From positions 32,844 through 43,062 of the forward strand of contig DAVH01000019.1 in the NCBI GenBank assembly GCA_002508545.1: a stretch of 10,219 nucleotides of DNA, in the 5' to 3' direction. How positions within the stretch are numbered: the stretch's first letter is position 1; every line of letters starts with the position of its first letter. The stretch is from Methanomassiliicoccus sp. UBA6. GTDB lineage: Archaea; Thermoplasmatota; Thermoplasmata; Methanomassiliicoccales; Methanomassiliicoccaceae. The translations under genes and the position numbers were made by a program. The notes beneath the pieces are model-generated. The model was not told where the DNA came from, did no database searches, and saw nothing but the letters and a program-made list of their open reading frames with translations. Positions 1-6,386 of the stretch are shown in pieces.

Positions 1-674
1 AGACGACGCTGCTCAAGTGCCTGAACCGTTCCCTCGCCCCGAAGGCCGGCACGGTGCTCATCGACGACCGCGACTACCGGGACATGACCCGCCGGGAGAT
101 CGCCACCCGCATGGGGGTGGTGCCCCAGAGCGCCAACGTCAACTTCCCGTTCACCGCCCTGGACATCGTGCTGATGGGCCGCACTCCCGAGATGAAGAGG
201 TTCGAGTCGGAATCGAAGCGAGACCTCGAGATAGTCCAGCAGGCGATGGAGATGACCAACACCGAGCACCTCGCCAGCCGGCCGATGGACCAACTCAGCG
301 GCGGGGAGCGGCAGAGGGTCATCATCGCCCGGGCGCTGGCCCAGAAGCCCAAGGTGATGCTGCTGGACGAGCCCACCCTGCATCTGGACGTCAACCACCA
401 GCTGGACATCCTGGACCTGATCACCGGGCTGGCCAGGACGGAGCGCTTGATCGTCGTATTCGTCACCCACGACCTCGCTCTCGCGGCACGGTACTGCGAC
501 AAGCTGATACTGATGCAGAAGGGCAGGATCGTCGCCGCCGGGGACGTGATGGACGCTCTGACCCCGGAGAACCTTCGCCGGGTGTTCGGGATAGAGGCGT
601 CGGTGTACTTCGACGAGCGCATCGGCGCCCACAGCGTGGCTATCATCCGCTCCTTCCGGGAGGACCGGGAGTGA
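1..674 (+). CDS. ABC transporter ATP-binding protein, iron-siderophore/corrinoid type (5' truncated by window edge)
   Basis: This is the nucleotide-binding subunit of an importer of the FepC/BtuD group (COG1120), which powers uptake of Fe(III) complexes, haem or corrinoids through a BtuC/FecD-type permease. The window opens in frame at base 3 with TTLLK, the tail of the Walker A loop, so the start and the GxxGxGK part lie upstream. Visible in order are the Q-loop (VVPQS, about 117-131), the ABC signature LSGGERQR (294-317), Walker B VMLLDEP (354-374) and the H-loop VTHD (462-473). All catalytic elements seen are intact. One oddity is the D-loop, which reads LHLD rather than the common SHLD/SALD. 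About 222 residues are present of a usual 250-270, so only a few dozen are missing. The stop is TGA. The permease and binding protein should lie to the left. The family call is firm; the substrate cannot be told, although corrinoid would suit a methylotrophic methanogen. Confidence 0.9.
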   Translation, partial: TTLLKCLNRSLAPKAGTVLIDDRDYRDMTRREIATRMGVVPQSANVNFPFTALDIVLMGRTPEMKRFESESKRDLEIVQQAMEMTNTEHLASRPMDQLSGGERQRVIIARALAQKPKVMLLDEPTLHLDVNHQLDILDLITGLARTERLIVVFVTHDLALAARYCDKLILMQKGRIVAAGDVMDALTPENLRRVFGIEASVYFDERIGAHSVAIIRSFREDRE

Positions 675-684
675 GCTGGAGAAC

Positions 685-693
685 ACTTTAAGA
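685..693 (+). promoter_or_regulatory. Candidate TATA box for the deacetylase gene
   Basis: The element ACTTTAAGA, with core TTTAAG at 687-692, lies about 30 bases before the ATG at 720. That predicts a transcript starting almost at the start codon, so a nearly leaderless message. No convincing Shine-Dalgarno precedes the ATG (only CAGG), which agrees with this. It also suggests that the deacetylase gene has its own promoter 45 bases after the ABC ATPase gene. Confidence 0.4.
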
Positions 694-719
694 CCGATGG
701 CCTTCCATAGTTTTCAGGC

Positions 720-1814
720 ATGTCCGGTGCCGCGGCGTTCCTGTACAATGACGACTTCATGCTCTACCAGTTCGGCCCCCGCCACCCCTTCCAGCCGATA
801 CGGGAGCGATTGGCCATGGACACCTTGGAGTCGCTGGGAGTGCTGGACGGGAAGGAGGCAAGGGTGGTCGCCTCTCCGCCGGTGAGCATGGAGCGGTTGA
901 ACCGGGTCCACCCGCCGGAGTTCGTGACGGAGGTAGAGCGCATCTGCCTGGCCGGGGGCCTGCTGGACCAGGGCGATACCCCGGGGAACCCCGGGCTGTT
1001 CACCGGGGCGCTGGCCGCGGTCGGTGCGAGCATCCGCGGGGCCGAGGGCATCATGAGCGGGGAGTTCGAGCATGCCTTCAATCCCGCCGGCGGGCTGCAC
1101 CATGCCCATCCCGAGGCCGCGTCCGGCTTCTGCGTCTTCAACGATATCGCGGTGGCGGTGCGCTACCTCCAGCGGGAGCACGGCCTGCAGCGCATCGCGG
1201 TGGTGGACATCGACGGCCACCACGGCGACGGCACCCAGTCGATCTTCTACTCCGAGAACGTGCTCACCATGTCCCTGCACCGCTACAGCCGGGGCTTCTT
1301 CCCCGGTACCGGAGGCATGGAGGAGCGGGGGGTGGACGAGGGCAGGGGCTACAACATCAACCTCCCGCTGCCGCCAGGCACCGACGACGAGATGTACCAG
1401 CAGGCGTACTTCTCCATCGTGCTGCCCGCCCTCCGCGCCTACCAGCCCCAGTTCATCATCCACCAGTTCGGTACTGACGGGCATTACAAGGACCCCCTGG
1501 TCGGCCTCGGCCTGACCACCATGGGTTACGCGGAGATCGCGCGCAGGACGCACGACCTCGCCCATGAGGTATGCGACGGCCGGTACCTGGTGGTCGGGGG
1601 CGGCGGGTACGAGATCGACGCCACCCGGCGGAGCTGGGCGGTGATGTTCGCGGAGCTGGTAGGCGGGCGCTCGGCGGACGAGGGCATAGCCGCCCTCCAC
1701 GACCGCGAGGCCGTGGAATCCTCCCAGGAAGTGTTGTCCGAGGTCGACCGGGTCATCGCGAAGCAAGAAGAGACGGCCCTTCCGATGGTGGAGAAGCTGA
1801 TCAGGTACGCTTGA
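720..1814 (+). CDS. Histone deacetylase superfamily protein (AcuC-like, class I HDAC fold)
   Basis: Predicted Zn-dependent amidohydrolase that removes acetyl groups from lysines of proteins or from small amines; cytoplasmic. The 364-residue length is normal for AcuC-type enzymes. The whole active site is visible: the tandem catalytic histidines in GLHHAHPEAASGF (H127, H128), the VVDIDGHHGDG motif with D163 and metal ligands D165 and H167, third metal ligand D253 in QFGTDGHYKDPL, and transition-state tyrosine Y297 in GGGGY. The N-terminus (FGPRHPFQP, residues 18-26) matches the family's usual start, which supports the ATG at 720. There is no signal peptide or membrane segment. It ends 18 bases from the 3' end of the convergent tRNA gene. 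Possible substrates include acetyl-CoA synthetase (as for bacterial AcuC), chromatin proteins, or acetylpolyamines. The fold and catalytic competence are clear; the substrate is unknown. Confidence 0.93.
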   Translation: MSGAAAFLYNDDFMLYQFGPRHPFQPIRERLAMDTLESLGVLDGKEARVVASPPVSMERLNRVHPPEFVTEVERICLAGGLLDQGDTPGNPGLFTGALAAVGASIRGAEGIMSGEFEHAFNPAGGLHHAHPEAASGFCVFNDIAVAVRYLQREHGLQRIAVVDIDGHHGDGTQSIFYSENVLTMSLHRYSRGFFPGTGGMEERGVDEGRGYNINLPLPPGTDDEMYQQAYFSIVLPALRAYQPQFIIHQFGTDGHYKDPLVGLGLTTMGYAEIARRTHDLAHEVCDGRYLVVGGGGYEIDATRRSWAVMFAELVGGRSADEGIAALHDREAVESSQEVLSEVDRVIAKQEETALPMVEKLIRYA

Positions 1815-1832
1815 AGGATAGAAGAGAACGAT

Positions 1833-1908
1833 TGGCGCCCTGGTCGGGATTTGAACCCGAGTCGAAGCCTCGACAGGGCTTCATGATAGGCCGCTACACT
1901 ACCAGGGC
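1833..1908 (-). tRNA. tRNA-Asp (anticodon GUC), 3' CCA encoded
   Basis: The minus strand folds into a full cloverleaf. The acceptor stem is GCCCTGG paired with CCAGGGC (7 of 7). The D arm has a 3-bp stem. The anticodon stem is AAGCC/GGCTT around loop CTGTCGA, with GTC at 1874-1872. The variable loop has four bases, and the T stem TCGGG/CCCGA encloses loop TTCAAAT. The discriminator is G, as expected for tRNA-Asp, and CCA is encoded at 1835-1833. No intron is present. The mature body without CCA is 73 bases (1836-1908). Confidence 0.97.
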
Positions 1909-1934
1909 TTGCTTTTTCACCCAAATATGTAGGT

Positions 1935-1944
1935 CCTATATATG
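1935..1944 (-). promoter_or_regulatory. TATA box of the tRNA-Asp gene, possibly bidirectional
   Basis: The sequence CATATATAGG on the minus strand is centred about 32 bases upstream of the mature tRNA 5' end, a fitting distance for an archaeal TATA box plus a short 5' leader trimmed by RNase P. The core TATATAT (1937-1943) is nearly symmetric. It could also serve the plus strand, starting RNA near 1965 and including the hairpins at 1981-2039. Confidence 0.65.
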
Positions 1945-1980
1945 CGTTTGCGAGCCGGCCTGATTACTGGGACGCCTTGG

Positions 1981-2039
1981 GCCCCGGAGCACCGCGTAAC
2001 GGGGCGGGCGAAGGCCCTTCGCATGTACGAAAGGTGCAT
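1981..2039 (+). promoter_or_regulatory. Three tandem hairpins: structured leader or small RNA candidate
   Basis: Three consecutive inverted repeats fill 59 bases upstream of the CBS-ParB gene. The first is GCCCCG (1981-1986) with CGGGGC (2000-2005). The second is GCGAAG (2008-2013) with CTTCGC (2017-2022). The third is ATGTAC (2023-2028) with GTGCAT (2034-2039), one G-U pair in RNA and loop GAAAG. Such dense pairing is unusual for archaeal intergenic DNA. If transcription begins at the near-symmetric TATA at 1937-1943, this is the 5' leader of the CBS-ParB mRNA. If it begins from a TATA at about 2043-2050, it is separate. I recognise no known riboswitch, box C/D or H/ACA signature. Confidence 0.3.
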
Positions 2040-2042
2040 CAG

Positions 2043-2050
2043 CTTTATGT
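2043..2050 (+). promoter_or_regulatory. Candidate TATA box for the CBS-ParB gene
   Basis: CTTTATGT lies 32-39 bases before the chosen ATG at 2082. This would give a short leader of about ten bases carrying the GGGTG Shine-Dalgarno at 2074-2078. It competes with the TATA at 1937-1943 as the promoter of this gene, and the sequence alone does not decide between them. Confidence 0.35.
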
Positions 2051-2081
2051 GCGCCTCCTTGAATATGCCTGCAGGGTGCTA

Positions 2082-2897
2082 ATGGACGGGAAGCTGAAGG
2101 TCAGCAACTACATGGTCCGCGAGGTCGTTTCCATACCTCCAGACTACACAGTGGAGCAGGCCCGGAAGAAGCTGATCGAGACGGAGTTCCATGGCCTCCC
2201 GGTGGCCGAGAACGGCAACATCATCGGGTTCGTGACCGCGAAGGAGCTCCTGCGGGCCATCGACCGGCCTAACGACAAGGTCAGGGACATCATCAAGGTC
2301 GGCACCATCACCGTCTCTCCGGACATGGACATCGATGACGCCTCCCGTGTGCTCTTCCGCTACGGCCTCAGGAACGTCCCGGTGGTGGACGAGAACGGCG
2401 TGGCGGTCGGGATGCTGTCCAACATCGACATCATCAGGTCGCACATCGAGAAGGCCACCCCCAACAAGATCAACATGCTCAAGGTCTTCCTGGAGAAGAA
2501 GCACGGGGTCTGCATCGCCATCAAGCGGAGGGTCATCCCCATCGAGATGATCAGGCCGACCCAGCACGAGGTCTTCGCCGATGAGCTGAGGGGGCGCCAG
2601 TACGAGATCAAGCGCGGCCTGGTCGAGCCGCTGATCGTCATCCAGAAGAACAGCCACTATGTCCTGGTGGACGGCCACCACCGCGTATTGGCGGCCCGGG
2701 ACATGGGCGTCCGGCAGTTCCAGGCGTTCGTCCTGGAGCCCGACCGCGAGATCGAGCTGGGAATGGAGCGCTCGGCGGAGGAGCTGGGGGTGCGCACCCT
2801 CGATGACGTGAAGATCATCCAGTCCTCGCACCACCCGCTGGTGCAGGTCTACACCCGTCTGCTGAAGGATGAGATGCCGGCGGGCGAGAACAAATAA
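2082..2897 (+). CDS. CBS-pair protein fused to a ParB/Srx-fold domain
   Basis: A 271-residue soluble protein. Two CBS motifs make an adenine-nucleotide sensing pair: about residues 10-60 (MVREVVSIPP to AKELLRAI) and about 66-122 (IIKVGTITVSPDMDIDD to NIDIIRSHI). A short helix (NKINMLKVFLEKKHG) leads to a ParB/sulfiredoxin-like domain, about 143-215, with the RVIPIEMIRP opening and the DGHHRVLAAR box typical of the fold. The C-terminal 50 residues are charged. The frame is open back to a TTG at 1977, but that stretch holds hairpins and shows no CBS homology. The ATG at 2082 follows GGGTG by three bases and begins just before the first CBS domain. No parA lies beside it, so plasmid partition is unlikely. 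The fold also includes the archaeal free-serine kinase SerK, making a nucleotide-regulated small-molecule enzyme or DNA-binding regulator possible. Domains are clear; the function is not. Confidence 0.88.
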   Translation: MDGKLKVSNYMVREVVSIPPDYTVEQARKKLIETEFHGLPVAENGNIIGFVTAKELLRAIDRPNDKVRDIIKVGTITVSPDMDIDDASRVLFRYGLRNVPVVDENGVAVGMLSNIDIIRSHIEKATPNKINMLKVFLEKKHGVCIAIKRRVIPIEMIRPTQHEVFADELRGRQYEIKRGLVEPLIVIQKNSHYVLVDGHHRVLAARDMGVRQFQAFVLEPDREIELGMERSAEELGVRTLDDVKIIQSSHHPLVQVYTRLLKDEMPAGENK

Positions 2898-2917
2898 GGC
2901 CCGCCGGCTTTTCTCTT
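2876..2917 (+). terminator. Hairpin plus T-run at the end of the CBS-ParB gene
   Basis: A perfect 10-bp inverted repeat, GCCGGCGGGC (2876-2885) and GCCCGCCGGC (2899-2908), encloses a 13-base loop that includes the TAA stop. TTTTCTCTT (2909-2917) follows at once. This resembles an intrinsic terminator for the plus strand, though archaeal termination depends mainly on the T-run. The minus strand has no T-run after the stem, so the element is oriented for CBS-ParB rather than for the convergent ppsA, which it nevertheless separates by 18 bases. Confidence 0.7.
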
Positions 2918-5219
2918 AAAGGTTTTTCCTTATCGACTCCAGGATCATCCGCTGCTCGGCCGCGGCGACGTGGTTGATCGTCTTCACCACGGTGTCGGCG
3001 TTCAGGGAGATGGAGTCGATGCCCGCGCGGACCAGGAACTCGCAGAACTCCGGGTACACCGACGGCGCCTGCCCGCAGATGCCCACCGGGACGCCCTTGG
3101 CGTGGGCGTGCTTGATCAGGTGGGCGATCGCGCGCTTTATCGCCGGGTACCTCTCGTCGAAGTACCCCATGCGGCCCAGGATGTCCGAGTCGCGGTCCGC
3201 GCCCATCGTGAGCTGCGTCAGGTCGTTCGATCCGATGGAGAAGCCATCGCACACTTCGGCGAACTCCTCGGCCATGAAGATGATGACCGGCACCTCGGCC
3301 ATGAGGTAGAGCTTGAAGTCGTTGCCCCGGTACAGGCCCACGTCGTTCATCATCCGCTCGATCTTCTTGACCTCGTCCACGGTGCGGACGAACGGCAGCA
3401 TCACCCAGACGTTCTTCAGGCCCATCTCGTCGCGCGCCTTCTTGACCGCCTTAAGCTCGGCCAGGAACGCCGCGCGGTACGAATCGGACACGTACCTCGA
3501 GCAGCCGCGCCAGCCGATCATGGGGTTCTGCTCCTTCGGCTCGTACTTGGCACCGCCCTTCATGTCGTGGTACTCGTTGGTCTTGAAGTCGCTGGTACGC
3601 AGGATGATCGGCCTCGGGTAGAAGGCCTTGGCCACCATAGCGATGCCCTGGGACAGCTTCTCCACCAGCTCGTCCTCGCGGCCCTGCTCGATGAGGGCGC
3701 AGGGATGCTCCTGGATGTACGAGGTGAAGAGGAACTCGATGCGCATCAGGCCTACGCCCTGCACCGGCAGCTGAGCGTATTCCTCCGCTTTCTGCGGCAC
3801 GCCGACGTTCACCATGATCTTGGTCGCGGTGATCGGAGTGGCCACCGCGGTCGCCGCGGCCGAGGCCACTACTGCCGGCTTTTCCTCCTCCTTCTCCAGG
3901 CCTTCGTACACCACGCCCATCTGGCCGTGCACGGTGACGCCCATGCCGTCCTTGAGCACCTTGGTCGCTTCGTTGGCCCCGACGATGCACGGGATCCCGA
4001 GCTCGCGGGCGACGATCGCGGCGTGGCAGGTCATGCCCCCCTCATCAGTGACGATGGCGATCGCCCGGGTCATCGCCGGCACCATGTCCGGCGTGGTCAT
4101 CTGGGTGACCAGGACGTCGCCCTGTCTCACCACGTCGAGGCTCATGCCCTCGCTGTAGATGCGCACCGGTCCGCAGGCCTTGCCCGGGCTTGCTCCCAGC
4201 CCCTTGACGAGGATGTTGCGGGCGGCCTCCAGCTTCTCCTCCTTCTTCTCTTCCTTGCCGTTGCCGTTGTTCAAGGTCGTCACCGGCCTGGCCTGGACGA
4301 TGTACATCTCGCCGTCCTCCATGGCCCACTCGATGTCCATCGGCCTTCCGTAGTGCATCTCGATCTGGTTGCCCACGTCCGCGAGGCGGAGTATCTGCTC
4401 GTCGGTCATCTTCTGCTTCTTCGCAAGCTCCTCGGGGACGTCCATCTTCATGCACTCCCCGCTCTCGCCGCGGACCAGCTTCCATGTCTGGTTGGATATG
4501 CGGCGGTTGAGGATCTTGCTGTGGAACTTGTCGACCACATAGGTATCAGGGGTCACCTTGCCCCCTACCAGAGCCTCTCCCAGGCCGTAGCCGGCCTCAA
4601 TGATGATGTGCGGCAGCTCGGAGTTGGGGTCGATGGTGAACATGATGCCCGAGATGTCGGAGTTCACCATGCGCTGGACCACTACCGCCAGCTTGACCTT
4701 GTCGTGCTCGAAGTGCTTGGAGACCCGGTAAGCGATGGCCCGCGGGGTGAACAGCGAGGACCAGCACTTCTTCACGCTTAGCAGCAGGGACTCCGGCTCG
4801 GACACGTTCAGGTAGGTGTCCTGCTGCCCGGCGAAGGACGCCGTGGGCAGGTCCTCGGCGGTGGCGCTGGACCGAACCGCTACCAAGGGGTACTTGCCCT
4901 TGCCCATCTTCTTGTACATCTCCAGGATGGAAGCCTCGAGGTCCTTGGGCATCTCGCCCTCCTCGAATGCCTTGCGTATCTTGGCGGACGCGTTCTGCAA
5001 GGAGGTGTCCGACGAGACGTCGAGATCGGCCAGGGCGTTCTCGATCACCGTGGCCAGGTTGTTGTGCTTGAGATAATAATCATATGACTCGGTCGTCAGG
5101 ACGAACCCGGGCGGGACGTCGAAGCCCGCAGAAGTGAGTTCCCCAAGGTTCGCGGCCTTGCCGCCTGCGATCGGAATGTCATTTACTCCCAGGTCCTTGA
5201 TGCTCATGATCCGTTTCAT
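2916..5219 (-). CDS. ppsA: Phosphoenolpyruvate synthase (pyruvate, water dikinase)
   Basis: Converts pyruvate + ATP + water to PEP + AMP + phosphate, the first step of gluconeogenesis from pyruvate; cytoplasmic. The 767 residues carry the three expected parts. The N-terminal ATP-grasp/PPDK domain (about 10-315) has GGKAANLGEL, the AVRSSATAED box (114-123) and QARPVT. The swivelling phosphohistidine domain (about 335-435) has GGMTCHAAIVAREL with H399 as the phosphorylated histidine. The C-terminal TIM-barrel PEP/pyruvate domain (about 468-760) has SIGSNDLTQL and catalytic C715 in GICGQAPS. Two low-complexity linkers, a Lys/Glu-rich one at about 318-332 and an Ala/Thr/Val-rich one at about 441-466, join the domains. 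The start is the ATG at 5219 with GGGGATC just upstream; an internal ATG at residue 5 is an alternative. It is transcribed away from the por operon, whose product is its substrate. Confidence 0.96.
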   Translation of the reverse strand: MKRIMSIKDLGVNDIPIAGGKAANLGELTSAGFDVPPGFVLTTESYDYYLKHNNLATVIENALADLDVSSDTSLQNASAKIRKAFEEGEMPKDLEASILEMYKKMGKGKYPLVAVRSSATAEDLPTASFAGQQDTYLNVSEPESLLLSVKKCWSSLFTPRAIAYRVSKHFEHDKVKLAVVVQRMVNSDISGIMFTIDPNSELPHIIIEAGYGLGEALVGGKVTPDTYVVDKFHSKILNRRISNQTWKLVRGESGECMKMDVPEELAKKQKMTDEQILRLADVGNQIEMHYGRPMDIEWAMEDGEMYIVQARPVTTLNNGNGKEEKKEEKLEAARNILVKGLGASPGKACGPVRIYSEGMSLDVVRQGDVLVTQMTTPDMVPAMTRAIAIVTDEGGMTCHAAIVARELGIPCIVGANEATKVLKDGMGVTVHGQMGVVYEGLEKEEEKPAVVASAAATAVATPITATKIMVNVGVPQKAEEYAQLPVQGVGLMRIEFLFTSYIQEHPCALIEQGREDELVEKLSQGIAMVAKAFYPRPIILRTSDFKTNEYHDMKGGAKYEPKEQNPMIGWRGCSRYVSDSYRAAFLAELKAVKKARDEMGLKNVWVMLPFVRTVDEVKKIERMMNDVGLYRGNDFKLYLMAEVPVIIFMAEEFAEVCDGFSIGSNDLTQLTMGADRDSDILGRMGYFDERYPAIKRAIAHLIKHAHAKGVPVGICGQAPSVYPEFCEFLVRAGIDSISLNADTVVKTINHVAAAEQRMILESIRKNL

Positions 5220-5493
5220 TGTAGATCCCCGGTCGGACTCCTGTCATTGCATGGAGCATCGCCAACATAAAGTCAATGGTCTTAAATGTAATTATTTTCG
5301 GTACATCGCCGGGCCGGCCGAGAAAACGCTGGCTATGCCGAACGCCAAGCCCGAGGCCGCCCATGGCCGTCCGGATGTTCAGGAGGGGCTGCCGAGCAGG
5401 CCAGTGACCTTTACTTCGTAGCCCCGCTGCGATATCCTTCAATCGTTTCCGAATATCTCTCTACTCTATATGTTTAATCGAAGAAATTTGGGT

Positions 5494-5512
5494 TAAAAAT
5501 AGCCGATTTTTA
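5494..5512. promoter_or_regulatory. Palindromic operator candidate upstream of the por TATA box
   Basis: TAAAAAT (5494-5500) and ATTTTTA (5506-5512) form a perfect 7-bp inverted repeat around AGCCG. It ends about seven bases before the TATA box at 5520-5528, where an archaeal activator or repressor would touch the TBP/TFB complex. It is short and AT-rich, so chance is possible in this AT-rich stretch. Confidence 0.4.
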
Positions 5513-5519
5513 GGTAAGG

Positions 5520-5528
5520 TTATATATT
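5520..5528 (+). promoter_or_regulatory. TATA box of the porGDAB operon
   Basis: TTATATATT, preceded by a purine-rich GGTAAGG that could act as BRE, is the best TATA box in the window. The predicted start of RNA is near 5549, giving a leader of about 14 bases that begins with the GAGGG Shine-Dalgarno at 5552-5556. Confidence 0.75.
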
Positions 5529-5562
5529 TTCAAGATTACACGGAGCCAAGCGAGGGACTAAG

Positions 5563-6123
5563 TTGAGGACAATGGAGATTAGATGGCACGGCAGAGGTGG
5601 CCAAGGCGTTGTCACCGCGAACGAGATCCTGGCCGGGGCCGCGCTCGAGGAAGGCAAGTACATGAAGGCCTTCCCCGAGTTCGGGCCGGAGAGGATGGGG
5701 GCACCCATACGGGCGTTCGCCCGCATTTCCGAGGCCCCCATCAAGGTACACAGTCAGGTGTACTTCCCAGACTACGTTGTCGTGCTGGACCCTACCCTCA
5801 TCGGCAACATCAACGTGCTCGAGGGAATGAAGAAGGAAGGCGCGCTGGTGGCCAACTATCCTGACGGCAAGGAGAGCCTCAGGCGGGCGCTGGCCACGGA
5901 CATGGACGTTCATGCCGTCAATGCGACCAAGATCGCCCTGGAGACCATCGGCAAGCCCTTGGCCAACACCGCCATGCTGGGCGCGCTGGTGAAGGTCTCC
6001 GGCGTGCTGGAACTGGAAAGCATCAAGAAGGAGCTGCGCAACAAGCTGGGCGGAAAGCTCCCGGAGAAGGTCGTGGAGAAGAACGTCCTCAGCGTCGAGC
6101 GCGCCTACGAGGAGGTGGACTGA
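5563..6123 (+). CDS. porG: Pyruvate:ferredoxin oxidoreductase, gamma subunit
   Basis: Gamma subunit of the heterotetrameric 2-oxoacid:ferredoxin oxidoreductase, which helps shape the CoA-binding part of the enzyme. The family signature HGRGGQGVVTA is at residues 9-19 and FGPERMGAPIRAFARIS lies at about 40-56. Length is 186 residues from TTG at 5563, or 183 from ATG at 5572. I chose TTG because GAGGG at 5552-5556 sets the same spacing seen for porB and the DUF1847 gene, whereas GAGGA at 5565-5569 is only two bases from the ATG. ATG remains a fair alternative because many homologues begin near MEIRxHGRGG. It is the first gene of a four-gene operon and overlaps porD by one base (TGATG). Confidence 0.93.
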   Translation: MRTMEIRWHGRGGQGVVTANEILAGAALEEGKYMKAFPEFGPERMGAPIRAFARISEAPIKVHSQVYFPDYVVVLDPTLIGNINVLEGMKKEGALVANYPDGKESLRRALATDMDVHAVNATKIALETIGKPLANTAMLGALVKVSGVLELESIKKELRNKLGGKLPEKVVEKNVLSVERAYEEVD

Positions 6124-6386
6124 TGTCCGCGAAGATCACCGTCATCATGGAGCCTGGGACGGCAAAGGAGTACAAGACCGGGTCCTGGAGGTCCAGGCGC
6201 CCGGTGGTGGACAAGGAGAAGTGCATCAACTGCATGGTCTGCTGGATGTACTGCCCTGACAACTCCATCATAGTGGAGAAGGGAGAGATGAAGGGTATCA
6301 AGCTATCACATTGCAAGGGGTGCGGCATATGCGCCACCCAGTGCCCCAAGGACGCTATCATCATGGTCGAGGAGGGAGAGCAGTGA
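6123..6386 (+). CDS. porD: Pyruvate:ferredoxin oxidoreductase, delta (ferredoxin-like) subunit
   Basis: An 87-residue electron-transfer subunit carrying two [4Fe-4S] clusters that pass electrons between the beta-subunit cluster and external ferredoxin. Both binding motifs are complete: C34-x2-C37-x2-C40-x3-C44-P and C64-x2-C67-x2-C70-x3-C74-P. The N-terminal 30 residues, with GSWRSRRPV, are typical of the delta subunit and distinguish it from a free ferredoxin. The ATG overlaps the porG stop by one base, with an ideal GGAGGTG at 6111-6117. Its own stop overlaps the porA start (GTGA). Confidence 0.95.
   Translation: MSAKITVIMEPGTAKEYKTGSWRSRRPVVDKEKCINCMVCWMYCPDNSIIVEKGEMKGIKLSHCKGCGICATQCPKDAIIMVEEGEQ

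Larger units (their letters stand above)
5220..5562. promoter_or_regulatory. Divergent ppsA / porGDAB intergenic region
   Basis: 343 bases with no convincing gene. The ppsA side holds several minus-strand TATA-like elements (about 5264-5272 CTTTATGTT, 5279-5288 near CATTTAAG, and 5287-5298 within CGAAAATAATTA), among which I cannot choose. The middle, about 5300-5435, is GC-rich and can form GGGGCT (5385-5390) with AGCCCC (5420-5425). It may encode a small RNA or a short peptide, but nothing is recognisable. From about 5436 to 5545 the DNA becomes AT-rich and carries the por promoter and its palindrome. Confidence 0.6.

Noticed and set aside
714..1766. A 350-codon open frame on the minus strand opposite the deacetylase gene
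   Set aside because: The plus-strand frame carries the full HDAC active site; the minus frame has no family signature.
1977..2081. A 35-codon N-terminal extension of the CBS-ParB protein from TTG at 1977
   Set aside because: The stretch is filled by hairpins and a TATA-like element, has no Shine-Dalgarno before the TTG, and the CBS domain begins just after the ATG at 2082.
2970..4781. A 603-codon open frame on the plus strand opposite ppsA
   Set aside because: It is antisense to a complete PEP synthase with all catalytic motifs. The predicted product is rich in His, Asp, Val and Leu without domain structure, as expected from the complement of GC-rich codons.
5179..5442. An 87-codon minus-strand frame spanning the ppsA start and the intergenic region
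   Set aside because: It overlaps the 5' end of ppsA in another frame, has no recognisable domain, and crosses several TATA-like elements.
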